Part shown: positions 25,896 to 34,162 of the stretch, in pieces
Layout of the letters: every line of letters starts with the position of its first letter
How positions within the stretch are numbered: the first letter of the stretch is position 1
Assembly: GCF_003590775.1 (NCBI RefSeq)
Contig: NZ_QYUM01000003.1
Location: forward strand, 1,242,501 to 1,306,500
Direction of reading: 5' to 3'
Length of the DNA stretch: 64,000 nucleotides
From: Sphingomonas cavernae
GTDB taxonomy: Bacteria > Pseudomonadota > Alphaproteobacteria > Sphingomonadales > Sphingomonadaceae
Made by a program: the position numbers and the translations under genes
Notes under the pieces: model-generated
What the model saw: only the letters and a program-made list of their open reading frames with translations
What the model was told of the DNA's origin: nothing
Database searches by the model: none

Positions 25896-26678
25896 ATGAG
25901 CCTGTACACGACCATCCATCTGCATAACGTCTCTGCGGGACGCGAGGCAGATTATGCGCAGTGGTTCGATGGCAAGCATCGCGAGGATCTCGCGCGCCTG
26001 CGCGGCTATTGTTCGGCGGATCGCTATGAGGTGACGCCCCAGCAGATCATGCCCGACATTCCCCAGCCCTGGCGCTTCATGAGCGTTTACGAATTCGACT
26101 ACGCGTCGCCCGAGATCGACCTGCCGGCGCTGGGTCCGCTGCTCGCCGAGGCGCGTGATTCGGGGCTGACCGACGATTCCGCCGAAACCGAGCGCATCCA
26201 CAGCTACGCCATGTATTCGGACTGGGTACCGAGCCCTAACCACCAGCAGGACAAGCCTTTTTCTGGCGTCAGCATCATCCTCGCCAATTTCGTGGCGGGG
26301 CGCGAGGCCGAGTATCACAAATGGTACAACGAGGTTCACGGGCCCGAAGTAACGCGCGTGCCCGGCAAGGTCGCGATGAAGCGCGGACGCCTGTCGTCCG
26401 TCCAGATCGAGCCCCGGCGCTACTGTCCCGGCAGCGACCTCGTCTTCTGCGCGCAGCAGACCGACGACTTGCTGTTCACCGTCAAGGATTTCAGCGCCCG
26501 TGCCCGCGGCGTCAGCCCCAGCGGCGTTGCGTTCCAGGAGCGCTCTTCGGCAGGGTCCTTCGCGCGAACGGTGCACTATTTCAGCAAGGTCAGCGGCACC
26601 GAATTCTGGCCCGGCGGCGTCGCCTATGACGGCGACCTGTCGGTCTATCCGGCCGATTTCGCGCGGCCCGCTGCGTGA
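25896..26678 (+). CDS. Protein with two dimeric alpha/beta-barrel (EthD/ABM-like) repeats
   Basis: A 260-aa protein built of two related halves. The first has READYAQWFDGKHREDLARLRGY (about residues 13-35) and the second REAEYHKWYNEVHGPEVTRVPG (about 134-155), each followed by a beta-rich segment. This W[FY]xxxH pattern is typical of ferredoxin-like dimeric alpha/beta barrels such as EthD-type proteins. Here two are fused in one chain, so it may form the barrel internally. Enzymatic role unknown. AGAGGAATG gives a good start. Divergent from the small cupin-like gene. Confidence 0.7.
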   Translation: MSLYTTIHLHNVSAGREADYAQWFDGKHREDLARLRGYCSADRYEVTPQQIMPDIPQPWRFMSVYEFDYASPEIDLPALGPLLAEARDSGLTDDSAETERIHSYAMYSDWVPSPNHQQDKPFSGVSIILANFVAGREAEYHKWYNEVHGPEVTRVPGKVAMKRGRLSSVQIEPRRYCPGSDLVFCAQQTDDLLFTVKDFSARARGVSPSGVAFQERSSAGSFARTVHYFSKVSGTEFWPGGVAYDGDLSVYPADFARPAA

Positions 26679-26689
26679 GGGTTTGAACC

Positions 26690-26703
26690 ATCGCGTACGC
26701 GAT
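26690..26703. promoter_or_regulatory. Perfect 14-bp palindrome upstream of an SDR gene
   Basis: ATCGCGTACGCGAT is a perfect palindrome, 75 bp before the GTG start of the SDR at 26779 and 11 bp after the preceding stop codon. It may be an operator for the SDR-ALDH-TetR transcript. Confidence 0.4.
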
Positions 26704-26778
26704 ACGGTCGCCCCTTGTCGCGGGGGCGGCGGCGTGCGCAGTTAGACACAGCAATCCAATACAATTCCGGAGTTATTT

Positions 26779-27522
26779 GTGGCGAAGACAATTGTGATCA
26801 CCGGGGCGGGCGACGGGTTGGGCCGTGCGCTGGCACGCCGCTTTGCCGCCGATGGAGAGACCGTCATCCTGCTCGGCAGGACCTTCTCGAAGGTGCAGGC
26901 GGTGGCCGAGGAAATCGGTGGTCGGCATTTCGCGGTCGAGTGCGATGTCGGCAATCCGGATTCAGTCCGCGCCGCCTTCGCGAAGATCGCTGAGCGTCAC
27001 CCGAAAATCGACGTCCTGATCAACAATGCCGCGGTCTTCGAGCCCTTTACCTTGGGCGAAGTTCGGGACGATCAGCTCATGACGCAGCTCATGACCAACC
27101 TCGCCGGGCCGATCTTCTGCGCGCGCGACGCATTGCCGCTGCTGCGCGGGGGCGGCCACATCATCAACGTTAGCAGCGAGTCCGTCCCGCTCAAGATGCC
27201 GATGCTGTGGATGTATGCGGGCACCAAGGCGGGTCTGGAATTCATGTCGGGCATGTGGGCGCGCGAGCTTGAGGAAGAGGGCGTGCGCGTCACCACAGTC
27301 CAGGCCGGCCAGATGATGGACGAGACCAAGACCGGCACGAGCTGGCCGATGGAGGTCGCGATGCGGTTCATGCAGGCCAACGCGAAGGTCGGCATCAACC
27401 CCCGCGAGCGGCCAATCTCGCACTACAACTCGGTGACCGATGTGTTTCGCGCGGTGCTCGATACGCCCGCCGACCTGCACATCGGCACGGTTGCGCTCAG
27501 CGCCCATCGCCGCCCGGCTTAA
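26779..27522 (+). CDS. Short-chain dehydrogenase/reductase
   Basis: A 247-aa SDR starting at GTG with CCGGAG upstream. ITGAGDGLGRALARRFAADG is the cofactor loop, INNAAVFEP follows, and YAGTK is catalytic. It precedes an aldehyde dehydrogenase by 35 bp, so an alcohol-to-aldehyde-to-acid sequence is plausible. Closest style is the ketoacyl-reductase-like SDRs; substrate unknown. Confidence 0.88.
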   Translation: MAKTIVITGAGDGLGRALARRFAADGETVILLGRTFSKVQAVAEEIGGRHFAVECDVGNPDSVRAAFAKIAERHPKIDVLINNAAVFEPFTLGEVRDDQLMTQLMTNLAGPIFCARDALPLLRGGGHIINVSSESVPLKMPMLWMYAGTKAGLEFMSGMWARELEEEGVRVTTVQAGQMMDETKTGTSWPMEVAMRFMQANAKVGINPRERPISHYNSVTDVFRAVLDTPADLHIGTVALSAHRRPA

Positions 27523-27557
27523 AGCACGACAACGAAATTCGACAGGAAGACAAGATC

Positions 27558-29027
27558 ATGGCTACCCTCCCCGACGCGAAGCTTTTCATCGACGGCGTGC
27601 TGCGCGACGCTGAAGGCGGAAAGACCTATGATGTGATCGGTCCTTGGACCGGTGCGCCCGTCGGCAAGGCGGCGGACGCATCGGCTTCGGACGTCGAGGC
27701 CGCGATCGTCGCCGCGCGCCGCGCCTTTGACGAATCCGACTGGTCGACCAATGTTGAAAAGCGCGTGGCCATGGTCACGAAGCTGCGCGATCTCTTCCGG
27801 GCGAACATGGATCGGCTTTCCGATCTGGCGCGCCACGAGGCTGGCGCGGCCTGGGGCGCGGTTGGCCGCGCGCATGTCGACATGGCGCTCGATGGATGGG
27901 ACGATTATCTTGCTGTTTTCCCGCAAGTTAAGTGGGAAAAGGACTATGGCGGGCGCACGGGCTATGGTTTTGAAAGCCTCCGCAAAGCCGTGTACGAGCC
28001 GGTTGGGGTGGTTGCCGCGATCACACCCTGGAACGTGCCGCTCTACGTCAATGTCGGCAAGGTTGTCGCGGCACTACTTGCGGGTTGCACCGTCATCCTG
28101 AAGCCTGCGCCCAATACGCCGGGCATGGGTGCGATCTTCGGCGAGCTTGCGGCTAAAGCGGGCCTTCCGGCCGGCGTGCTCAATGTCGTGTTCGGCAGCG
28201 ATCCCGCGATGGCGGGCGAAATGCTGGTGACTGATCCACGCGTCGATCTCATTTCCTTCACTGGTTCGACCGGTGTCGGCAAGCGCATCATGGAACAAGG
28301 CGCGGCGACGCTGAAGCGCGTGTTTCTAGAACTCGGCGGCAAGTCGGCCAAGATCGTCCTCGACGACGCACCAAATTTCGCAATGGAAGTGGCGACGACA
28401 ATGCTCGTCTTCCACGCCGGCCAGGGCTGTGCGGTCCAGTCGCGTCTGCTGGTGCCCAGGAGCCGCTACGAGGAAGCCAAGGCGATCCTCAAGCATGCCT
28501 ATGGCAATTTTGGCGACAACTGGGGCGACTTCGACAATCCGCAGCACATCATGGGGCCGGTCATCTCCGAACGGCAGCGGGAACGGGTGATGTCCTATAT
28601 CGAGCTCGGCAAAGAAGAAGGCGCGACGTTGATCGCCGGTGGTAATGCCCGGCCGGACAAGGGCGGCGGCTATTTCATCGAACCCACCTGCTTCGCCGAT
28701 GTGACCAACGACATGCGCATCGCTCAGGAAGAGATTTTCGGCCCGGTTCTGGTCGTCATTCCGTTCGAGGACGATGACGACGCGATCCGTATCGCCAATG
28801 AAAGCCAGTACGGCCTTTCGGGCGGCGTAGCCTCCGGAGATCTCGATCGTGCCATGCGGGTCGCAAATCGCGTCCGTTCGGGCTCGATCAGCGTCAATGG
28901 CGGCATGTGCATCGCCGGGGACTTGCCTTTTGGCGGCTACAAGGCCAGTGGCGTTGGCCGCGAATGGGGTCTTGAGGGAATCGAGGAGTTTCTCGAGACC
29001 AAGCTGATCGCATGGCGCGCAGCATAG
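27558..29027 (+). CDS. NAD(P)-dependent aldehyde dehydrogenase
   Basis: A 489-aa protein of full family length. The general-base glutamate is in LELGGKSAKIV, the catalytic cysteine in HAGQGCAVQSR, and the cofactor motif FTGSTGVGKRI is present; EEIFGPVLVVIPF is the late signature. It oxidises an aldehyde to the acid, which could then feed the acyl-CoA ligases. Between an SDR and a TetR gene. Confidence 0.94.
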   Translation: MATLPDAKLFIDGVLRDAEGGKTYDVIGPWTGAPVGKAADASASDVEAAIVAARRAFDESDWSTNVEKRVAMVTKLRDLFRANMDRLSDLARHEAGAAWGAVGRAHVDMALDGWDDYLAVFPQVKWEKDYGGRTGYGFESLRKAVYEPVGVVAAITPWNVPLYVNVGKVVAALLAGCTVILKPAPNTPGMGAIFGELAAKAGLPAGVLNVVFGSDPAMAGEMLVTDPRVDLISFTGSTGVGKRIMEQGAATLKRVFLELGGKSAKIVLDDAPNFAMEVATTMLVFHAGQGCAVQSRLLVPRSRYEEAKAILKHAYGNFGDNWGDFDNPQHIMGPVISERQRERVMSYIELGKEEGATLIAGGNARPDKGGGYFIEPTCFADVTNDMRIAQEEIFGPVLVVIPFEDDDDAIRIANESQYGLSGGVASGDLDRAMRVANRVRSGSISVNGGMCIAGDLPFGGYKASGVGREWGLEGIEEFLETKLIAWRAA

Positions 29028-29043
29028 ACAGCAAGGATTGAGT

Positions 29044-29790
29044 TTGAGCGCGGACGCTGGAGAGGCTAAAGGCGAAGTGAAGGCGAAGGCTGCCCGAGGG
29101 CAGCCGCGCGCTTCCGCGCCGGCAAAGGCGGTCAGCCACAACCTCAACGGCCAGCGGCTTGGCCGCAAGGGGCGCGATACGCGCGAGCGCATTCTCGCCG
29201 CGACCAACGAACTCCTTGCCGGACCCGCCGATGTCCAGATTTCGCTGAGCGCAGTTGCACGCAACGCGTCGCTCGGCATGACGTCGCTCTATCTCTATTT
29301 CAACGACCTGACCGAGCTGTTGCTCGCGGTGCTTGATCCAGTGATGGCAACCGCCGAGGACGCGTATATCTCGCTCCTCCGTACGCGTTGGAATGAGGAC
29401 GAGCTGGGCGCGCGCGCACAGGAATTCGTGAAGGCTTATCACACCTTCTGGGTCAAGAACTCGCGTATCCTCCACTTGCGTAACAGCATGGCCGATCACA
29501 ATGACCAGCGCATGATGTTTCACCGCGTTCGCTCTGCCCAGCCGGTCATGCTTTTGCTTGTCGAGCAGATGGACGGCGATCTGTCGAAGCAGGGGTCACC
29601 GGTATTCAGCATGGCAACCGCATTGATGACCGGCCTCGAGCGCGTCGTCACGGTCACGACGGACGCCAACCTGCCGACCTTGCTTCAGTCGCCTATCGCG
29701 TTCCGCGGCAATCTTCTTGAGGCTGAATCGAGGCTGATCGAGCTCGGCATTCGCGACTACCGGGCATTGGCCGGCAAGCCCGTCGCGTAA
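29044..29790 (+). CDS. TetR-family transcriptional regulator
   Basis: A 248-aa regulator with a lysine/alanine-rich N-terminal tail (about 40 residues) before the HTH: RERILAATNELLAGPADVQISLSAVARNASLGMTSLYLYFNDLTELL. The start may be TTG at 29044 (AAGGA six bases upstream) or the in-frame TTG at 29038. It follows the ALDH gene by 16 bp and probably regulates that operon. It converges on the enoyl-CoA hydratase gene. Confidence 0.85.
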   Translation: MSADAGEAKGEVKAKAARGQPRASAPAKAVSHNLNGQRLGRKGRDTRERILAATNELLAGPADVQISLSAVARNASLGMTSLYLYFNDLTELLLAVLDPVMATAEDAYISLLRTRWNEDELGARAQEFVKAYHTFWVKNSRILHLRNSMADHNDQRMMFHRVRSAQPVMLLLVEQMDGDLSKQGSPVFSMATALMTGLERVVTVTTDANLPTLLQSPIAFRGNLLEAESRLIELGIRDYRALAGKPVA

Positions 29791-29796
29791 CAGCCG

Positions 29797-30597
29797 CTAT
29801 TCCTTCTTTCCGCCAATGCCCTTGATGTAGCGCTCGACGTTTTCGAGATAGGCAGGGTTCAGCATCAGCGCGCTGTTGGCCATGCGTTCGACATGGCGCG
29901 CCATGTCCGGCCCGACTTCATTGGCAAGCTCGATCGCGACCTTGGCCGCGCCCATCTGCTCGCCATTCTGCCTGGTGAGGTGACGGCAGAAATCGAGCGC
30001 TGATTCCTCAAATCCTTCATCGGGCCGCACGTCATGGACAAGGCCCATGATCAGTGCCCGATCGGCATCGGCTTTCTGGTTGCCCATGATCAGCCAGCGT
30101 GCCCAGTGCGGGCCGCAGATACGCGTCAGGCGGCTCACGCCGTTGGAGGCGGGCAGAACGCCGAACAGGCCTTCGGGGAAGGAGAAGGACGCGCTTTTCG
30201 CGGCAAGGCGGAAGTCACAGGAAAGCGCGAGCTCAAGCCCGCCGCCCACGCAGGTCGAATGGATGGCGCAGACGATCGGCTTTTCGACATGCTCCATCTC
30301 GTCATAGATGCGGTGCATGCCGTGCAGGCCGAGCCTGTGGTTCTCGCGAATACCCGTGGCCGTGCGCGGCTGCGCATTGGGAGAACCGCTGCGCAGGTCC
30401 GCACCGGCGCAGAAGAAGCGGCCTGTAGCACGGACGAGCATGACCTTGAGCTCGGGCGTATCGCGGAAGCGGTGCAGCGCCTGCTCGAACAACTGCATCG
30501 TTTCACCCGACAGCGCATTGAGCTTGTCGGGTCGATTGAGCGTCGCGATCAGGATGCCATCCTGTTCCTCGGTCAGAAGATGCGGCTGTTCCGACAT
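29797..30597 (-). CDS. Enoyl-CoA hydratase/isomerase
   Basis: A 266-aa crotonase-fold protein. The CoA-binding/oxyanion segments are FFCAGADLRSG and STCVGGGLELALSCDFRLAAKSASFSFPEGLFGVLPASNG. It would hydrate or isomerise an enoyl-CoA made by the acyl-CoA dehydrogenase directly upstream (9-bp gap). Full length. Last gene of the minus-strand side-chain operon. Confidence 0.92.
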   Translation of the reverse strand: MSEQPHLLTEEQDGILIATLNRPDKLNALSGETMQLFEQALHRFRDTPELKVMLVRATGRFFCAGADLRSGSPNAQPRTATGIRENHRLGLHGMHRIYDEMEHVEKPIVCAIHSTCVGGGLELALSCDFRLAAKSASFSFPEGLFGVLPASNGVSRLTRICGPHWARWLIMGNQKADADRALIMGLVHDVRPDEGFEESALDFCRHLTRQNGEQMGAAKVAIELANEVGPDMARHVERMANSALMLNPAYLENVERYIKGIGGKKE

Positions 30598-30606
30598 TGT
30601 GCTTCC

Positions 30607-32814
30607 CTAGCCCCGTGTGCGCGGCAGGCCGAGGCCGCGTTCCGCGATCATGCTGCGATGAACCTCGCTGGTGCCGCCGTAAATGGTCGATCCCTGCGCA
30701 TGGCGATAGAACATGTTGATTTCGGCTGCTGCGCCCTTGCGCTTCGACAAGGATAGCGGTGCGGTGAGATCGATCAGGTCGCGGGCGTCGCTCAGGAATT
30801 TTTCGGAACTGAACATCTTCGCCATCGGCCCATAAGCATGATTGGGCTTCTTTTCCGCGATCACCCATTGCGCGCGGAAGGTGATGAGTTCCGACACCCA
30901 TAGATTGGCGGCTGTACGGGCGAGGCGCACCTGGGCGGACTGATCGTCGATCAATGGTTTTCCGCGATAGCCGATCTCGCGGCACAGCGTTTCGGCCGCG
31001 TGTAGCATGGCGCGCTGATATTTCGAAAAGCCGCCGCCATGTTCCAGCTCCAGGCTGGCGCTCATCGTGCGGACGCCGCCGTCGACTTCACCCAGGCGCC
31101 AACTGTCCGGGATGTGGACGCCATCATAGAAGGTGATGTTCGTGCGTTCGTCCTGGAAGGTGTAGACGGGCTGTACCGTCACGCCATCGGCCTTCAGCGG
31201 GACGATGAACATGGTGAGGCCCTTGTGCTTGGCCACATCGGGGTTGGTGCGCGTCAGCATCAGCACATAATCGGAAAGATTGGCGCCGCTGGTGAACATC
31301 TTGGTGCCGTCGATCCGCCAGCCATTCCCATCGGGCGTCGCGCGACACTGCGCCGCGAACACGTCGGAGCCCGAGCCCGGCTCCGAATAGCCGAGGCTGC
31401 AGATCGCTTCGCCGCGCATGAGCCGGGGCAGCACCTCCTGCTTCAATTCATCGGTGCCGAAGCGGTTGATGATCAGCGCCACCATCTGCGTCACGCCGGC
31501 GGCGGGGTTGTTGTAGCCCTGCACCTCGAAGGCATCCATCGCGGCGATCTTGGCGTAGGACGAAAGGCCGCGCCCGCCGACATCCTTGGGGAGGCCGAGA
31601 TAGAGGAGGTTGGATTCGGCAAGTTTCCGGTTCAGCTCGGGATTATAACCTTCCCAGCTATAGTGGAACGTCTCGCGCATCTCCGGCGTGACGTTCTTTG
31701 CGAAGAACTCCTCGATCTCGCGCGTGATTGTCCTGGCGTCCTCGCCAAGATCGAACTCGATCGGGGTCGCGCCGACATCCGGCAGCGCGGCCTGCTCGCC
31801 CGCATAGAGGCGGCGGCCGGCTTCCTCGATCAGTCGCTGCGGATCGCCCAGCACCAGCGGCCATGCCTTGGCGCGCAGGTTGAAGAGGAAGATGTCATAT
31901 TCGGTGGTGAGGCCGTAGCCGCCGAAAGTATGGAGCGCCTGCGCCACGGCACGGGCAGCGGCGTCTGCGTTCCACCAGCCGGCCAGCGATATGGTGGCGC
32001 CGGCGTCCTTCGTGCCGTCGGCTATATCGCGGATCGCCTTCCACACCAGAAACTTGCCGCCGTCCACGTCGCACAGGAGATCGGCGAGCGGATGCGAGAT
32101 GCCCTGGAACTCGCCGATGAACTGCCCGAACTGCTTGCGTTCGCAAGCATAAGCGGCGGCGAGCCTGAGCGCTTCGCGACCGATGCCGGCAAGACCGGCG
32201 CCGATCAGCAGTTTCCACTCTTCGATGCCTTTAACGAAGGTCGCGAGCGCGTCGTCGCCCGAGGCCAGCGTCACGCGCGGGTGCGCAGCAAGATCGATCT
32301 CGGCCAACGGCGTGCCGGCGAGATTTTCCTCGGCCTTGCGGCCTGATTCCGGAACGGAGACGAGGACGATATCATTGCCCATGCGCGCAATAACGGCTTC
32401 GGCGACGAGACCGCCGGCGACCCACTGGACAGGCTCGGCGGCGATATCGCGGAACGCGAGGCTGGCGACGGCTTCACCCGAAATGACACGGCCGAAAAGG
32501 TCCGTGGTCTGATCGCCGCCCAGTTGTGCGAGCAACCGAGCCGTCACCAGGGTTTCGGCAAGCGGTCCGGAAACGAGCGTTCGCCCGGCCTCTTCCATCA
32601 GGATAACGGCATCGAACAGGCCCAGCCCGAGCCCGCCCGCCTCTTCGGGAACGCGGATCGACAGCGCGCCGAGTTCAGCAAGCCCCGTCCAGAGCTTGGC
32701 ATCGAAGCCGGAAGGGGCGGCCGCGCGGACGCGGGCCATGGAGCTGTTTTCATCGAGGAAGCGCGCGAACATGTCGCGCATCATTTCCTGATCTTCGGTC
32801 AGGTCGAAATTCAT
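30607..32814 (-). CDS. Two-domain (fused) acyl-CoA dehydrogenase
   Basis: A 735-aa protein, twice the usual acyl-CoA dehydrogenase length, containing two homologous halves. Residues about 1-345 form a first half with ERKQFGQFIGEFQGISHPLADL and LHTFGGYGLTTEYDIF but no SEPGSGSD motif. Residues about 355-735 form a second half with YSEPGSGSDVFAAQ and the FAD/active-site end GGTSEVHRSMIAERGLG. This resembles the actinobacterial steroid dehydrogenase FadE34, a fusion of the alpha and beta subunits that usually form alpha2beta2 complexes for bulky steroid CoA esters. Substrate is inferred to be a bulky branched acyl-CoA. Operon with enoyl-CoA hydratase, SDR and ferredoxin. Confidence 0.88.
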   Translation of the reverse strand: MNFDLTEDQEMMRDMFARFLDENSSMARVRAAAPSGFDAKLWTGLAELGALSIRVPEEAGGLGLGLFDAVILMEEAGRTLVSGPLAETLVTARLLAQLGGDQTTDLFGRVISGEAVASLAFRDIAAEPVQWVAGGLVAEAVIARMGNDIVLVSVPESGRKAEENLAGTPLAEIDLAAHPRVTLASGDDALATFVKGIEEWKLLIGAGLAGIGREALRLAAAYACERKQFGQFIGEFQGISHPLADLLCDVDGGKFLVWKAIRDIADGTKDAGATISLAGWWNADAAARAVAQALHTFGGYGLTTEYDIFLFNLRAKAWPLVLGDPQRLIEEAGRRLYAGEQAALPDVGATPIEFDLGEDARTITREIEEFFAKNVTPEMRETFHYSWEGYNPELNRKLAESNLLYLGLPKDVGGRGLSSYAKIAAMDAFEVQGYNNPAAGVTQMVALIINRFGTDELKQEVLPRLMRGEAICSLGYSEPGSGSDVFAAQCRATPDGNGWRIDGTKMFTSGANLSDYVLMLTRTNPDVAKHKGLTMFIVPLKADGVTVQPVYTFQDERTNITFYDGVHIPDSWRLGEVDGGVRTMSASLELEHGGGFSKYQRAMLHAAETLCREIGYRGKPLIDDQSAQVRLARTAANLWVSELITFRAQWVIAEKKPNHAYGPMAKMFSSEKFLSDARDLIDLTAPLSLSKRKGAAAEINMFYRHAQGSTIYGGTSEVHRSMIAERGLGLPRTRG

Positions 32815-32831
32815 GCGCGGTGGCTCCGAGG

Positions 32832-33659
32832 TTACTGTGCCGCGGACGCCCGGCGCATCATGACGCTGAGGTCGACCTGGCCGGTCGCGACGCCGCCCAT
32901 GAAGCCGCCGTCGACGGGGAAGACCACGCCATTGACGATGCTCGCGGGCGCGCTGTTCAGGAGGACGATGCCGCCTGCCTGTTCATCGGGCGTGGAATAA
33001 CGGCCCATCGGCTGTGCGGCCGCCTCGACCACATCCTTGCCGGATGCTGCCTCAAAAGTGGCCATCATCGGCGTCTGGGTCGGTGAGGGCAGCGTGCAGT
33101 TTATGCGGATACCCTTCTTGATCAGATGGGCGCCCATGAACTGGGTCCAGACGATGACGTTTTCCTTGGAGAAGGCGTAACCCTCGCCAACCACGTCCAT
33201 ATGCGCTTCGCACCACTCGACCGCGGCCTGGAAGCCCTTGGTGGTCACGAATTCCATATTGGTGGGGATGCGGCGGCTCCAGCCCAGGCCGCCCGTGGAG
33301 GCGATGCTGGCGATCGCCCCGCCGGGGCCCATCAGCGGCACGACCTGTTCGGTCAGGTGCCGAAGGCCGATGAAGTTGACCTTCATCACGTCCATTGGCG
33401 GGAAGGACTGCGGCAGGCCCGCGCAGTTGAACAGCGCGTCCACCTTGCCACCGATCTTTGCGACAGCGGCTTCGATCGAAGCCGGATCGCGCAGGTCGAC
33501 ATTGTTGAAGGAGGCGAGGGGAAGCGTTGAATCCTTGTAATCAAGCCCATGCACTTCGGCGCCGAGCTCGACCAGCAGCCTGGCGGTCGCTTCGCCCATG
33601 CCTGAGAAGCAACCGCTTACAATGACGCGTTTGCCCTTATAGCCCAGAATGTCGTTCAT
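32832..33659 (-). CDS. Short-chain dehydrogenase (3-alpha-hydroxysteroid dehydrogenase-like)
   Basis: A 275-aa SDR with an unusual cofactor loop VSGCFSGMGEATARLL, FNCAGLPQSFPPMDVMKVNF and catalytic YAFSKENVIVW, followed by GIRINCTLPSPTQTPMM. This layout (the long insertion before the YxxSK and the C-terminal PVDGG) resembles 3-alpha-hydroxysteroid dehydrogenase/carbonyl reductase proteins. Located between the acyl-CoA dehydrogenase and the ferredoxin. Hydroxysteroid activity is suggested, not shown. Confidence 0.85.
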   Translation of the reverse strand: MNDILGYKGKRVIVSGCFSGMGEATARLLVELGAEVHGLDYKDSTLPLASFNNVDLRDPASIEAAVAKIGGKVDALFNCAGLPQSFPPMDVMKVNFIGLRHLTEQVVPLMGPGGAIASIASTGGLGWSRRIPTNMEFVTTKGFQAAVEWCEAHMDVVGEGYAFSKENVIVWTQFMGAHLIKKGIRINCTLPSPTQTPMMATFEAASGKDVVEAAAQPMGRYSTPDEQAGGIVLLNSAPASIVNGVVFPVDGGFMGGVATGQVDLSVMMRRASAAQ

Positions 33660-33679
33660 TATCCTCTCCGATTAACCTG

Positions 33680-33910
33680 TCAGGCCTTGGCGTTTGGTGG
33701 CCATGAAATTGTGCCGTCATCTTCTTCGACGACGATGATCCGCTCGGGGCACGCGCGGGCGCCGCGCTTTGCCAGAAGCTCCATGCCTTTTTCGACGTCA
33801 AAGCCTTCAATGGCGATGTAGCCGTCGTCGTCGAGTGGAAACAGCTCTTCGGACACGGCCGCGCAGCGGGCATTCCCGACACAGCCTGCCTGTATGATCC
33901 GGATCCTCAT
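33680..33910 (-). CDS. [3Fe-4S] ferredoxin, P450 partner type
   Basis: A 76-aa ferredoxin with three cysteines, C10, C16 and C54 (spacing C-x5-C ... C-P), characteristic of single [3Fe-4S] bacterial ferredoxins that deliver electrons to cytochrome P450. It is divergent from the P450 gene across a 252-bp region, so it is the obvious electron donor. Small and acidic, no signal peptide. The matching reductase is not seen in the window. Confidence 0.9.
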   Translation of the reverse strand: MRIRIIQAGCVGNARCAAVSEELFPLDDDGYIAIEGFDVEKGMELLAKRGARACPERIIVVEEDDGTISWPPNAKA

Positions 33911-34108
33911 GTCGTCTCTCTCGAATTACTGACATTCCTTAGAAAGGAGATTGGACATGCGATCAACTCGCCGAATTGCTCATCGCCGCCGCGATGCACG
34001 CGGGAACAAGGTTCTCACCCAATCGTGGCTGCGTTATCGTCCGGGGTGTTGCGCGCGGGCATTGTCTTTGTCGGAGCCACGCGCGACACGAGTTGCCAAG
34101 CTCAGGGC

Positions 34109-34127
34109 GTGTGCCTGTCAGGCGCAC
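34109..34127. promoter_or_regulatory. Near-palindrome upstream of the P450 gene
   Basis: GTGTGCCTG and CAGGCGCAC flank a single T (34118); the arms are complementary except at one position. It is in the 252-bp divergent region between the ferredoxin (minus) and P450 (plus), 35 bp before the P450 start. It may be an operator. The rest of 33911-34162 contains no gene. Confidence 0.35.
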
Positions 34128-34162
34128 GGACACGAGGAAAAGCAGTGAGATCGGAGATCTGA

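Noticed and set aside
31039-32346. 435-codon plus-strand frame inside the acyl-CoA dehydrogenase gene
   Set aside because: Antisense shadow; no family features, while the minus strand encodes two conserved dehydrogenase halves.
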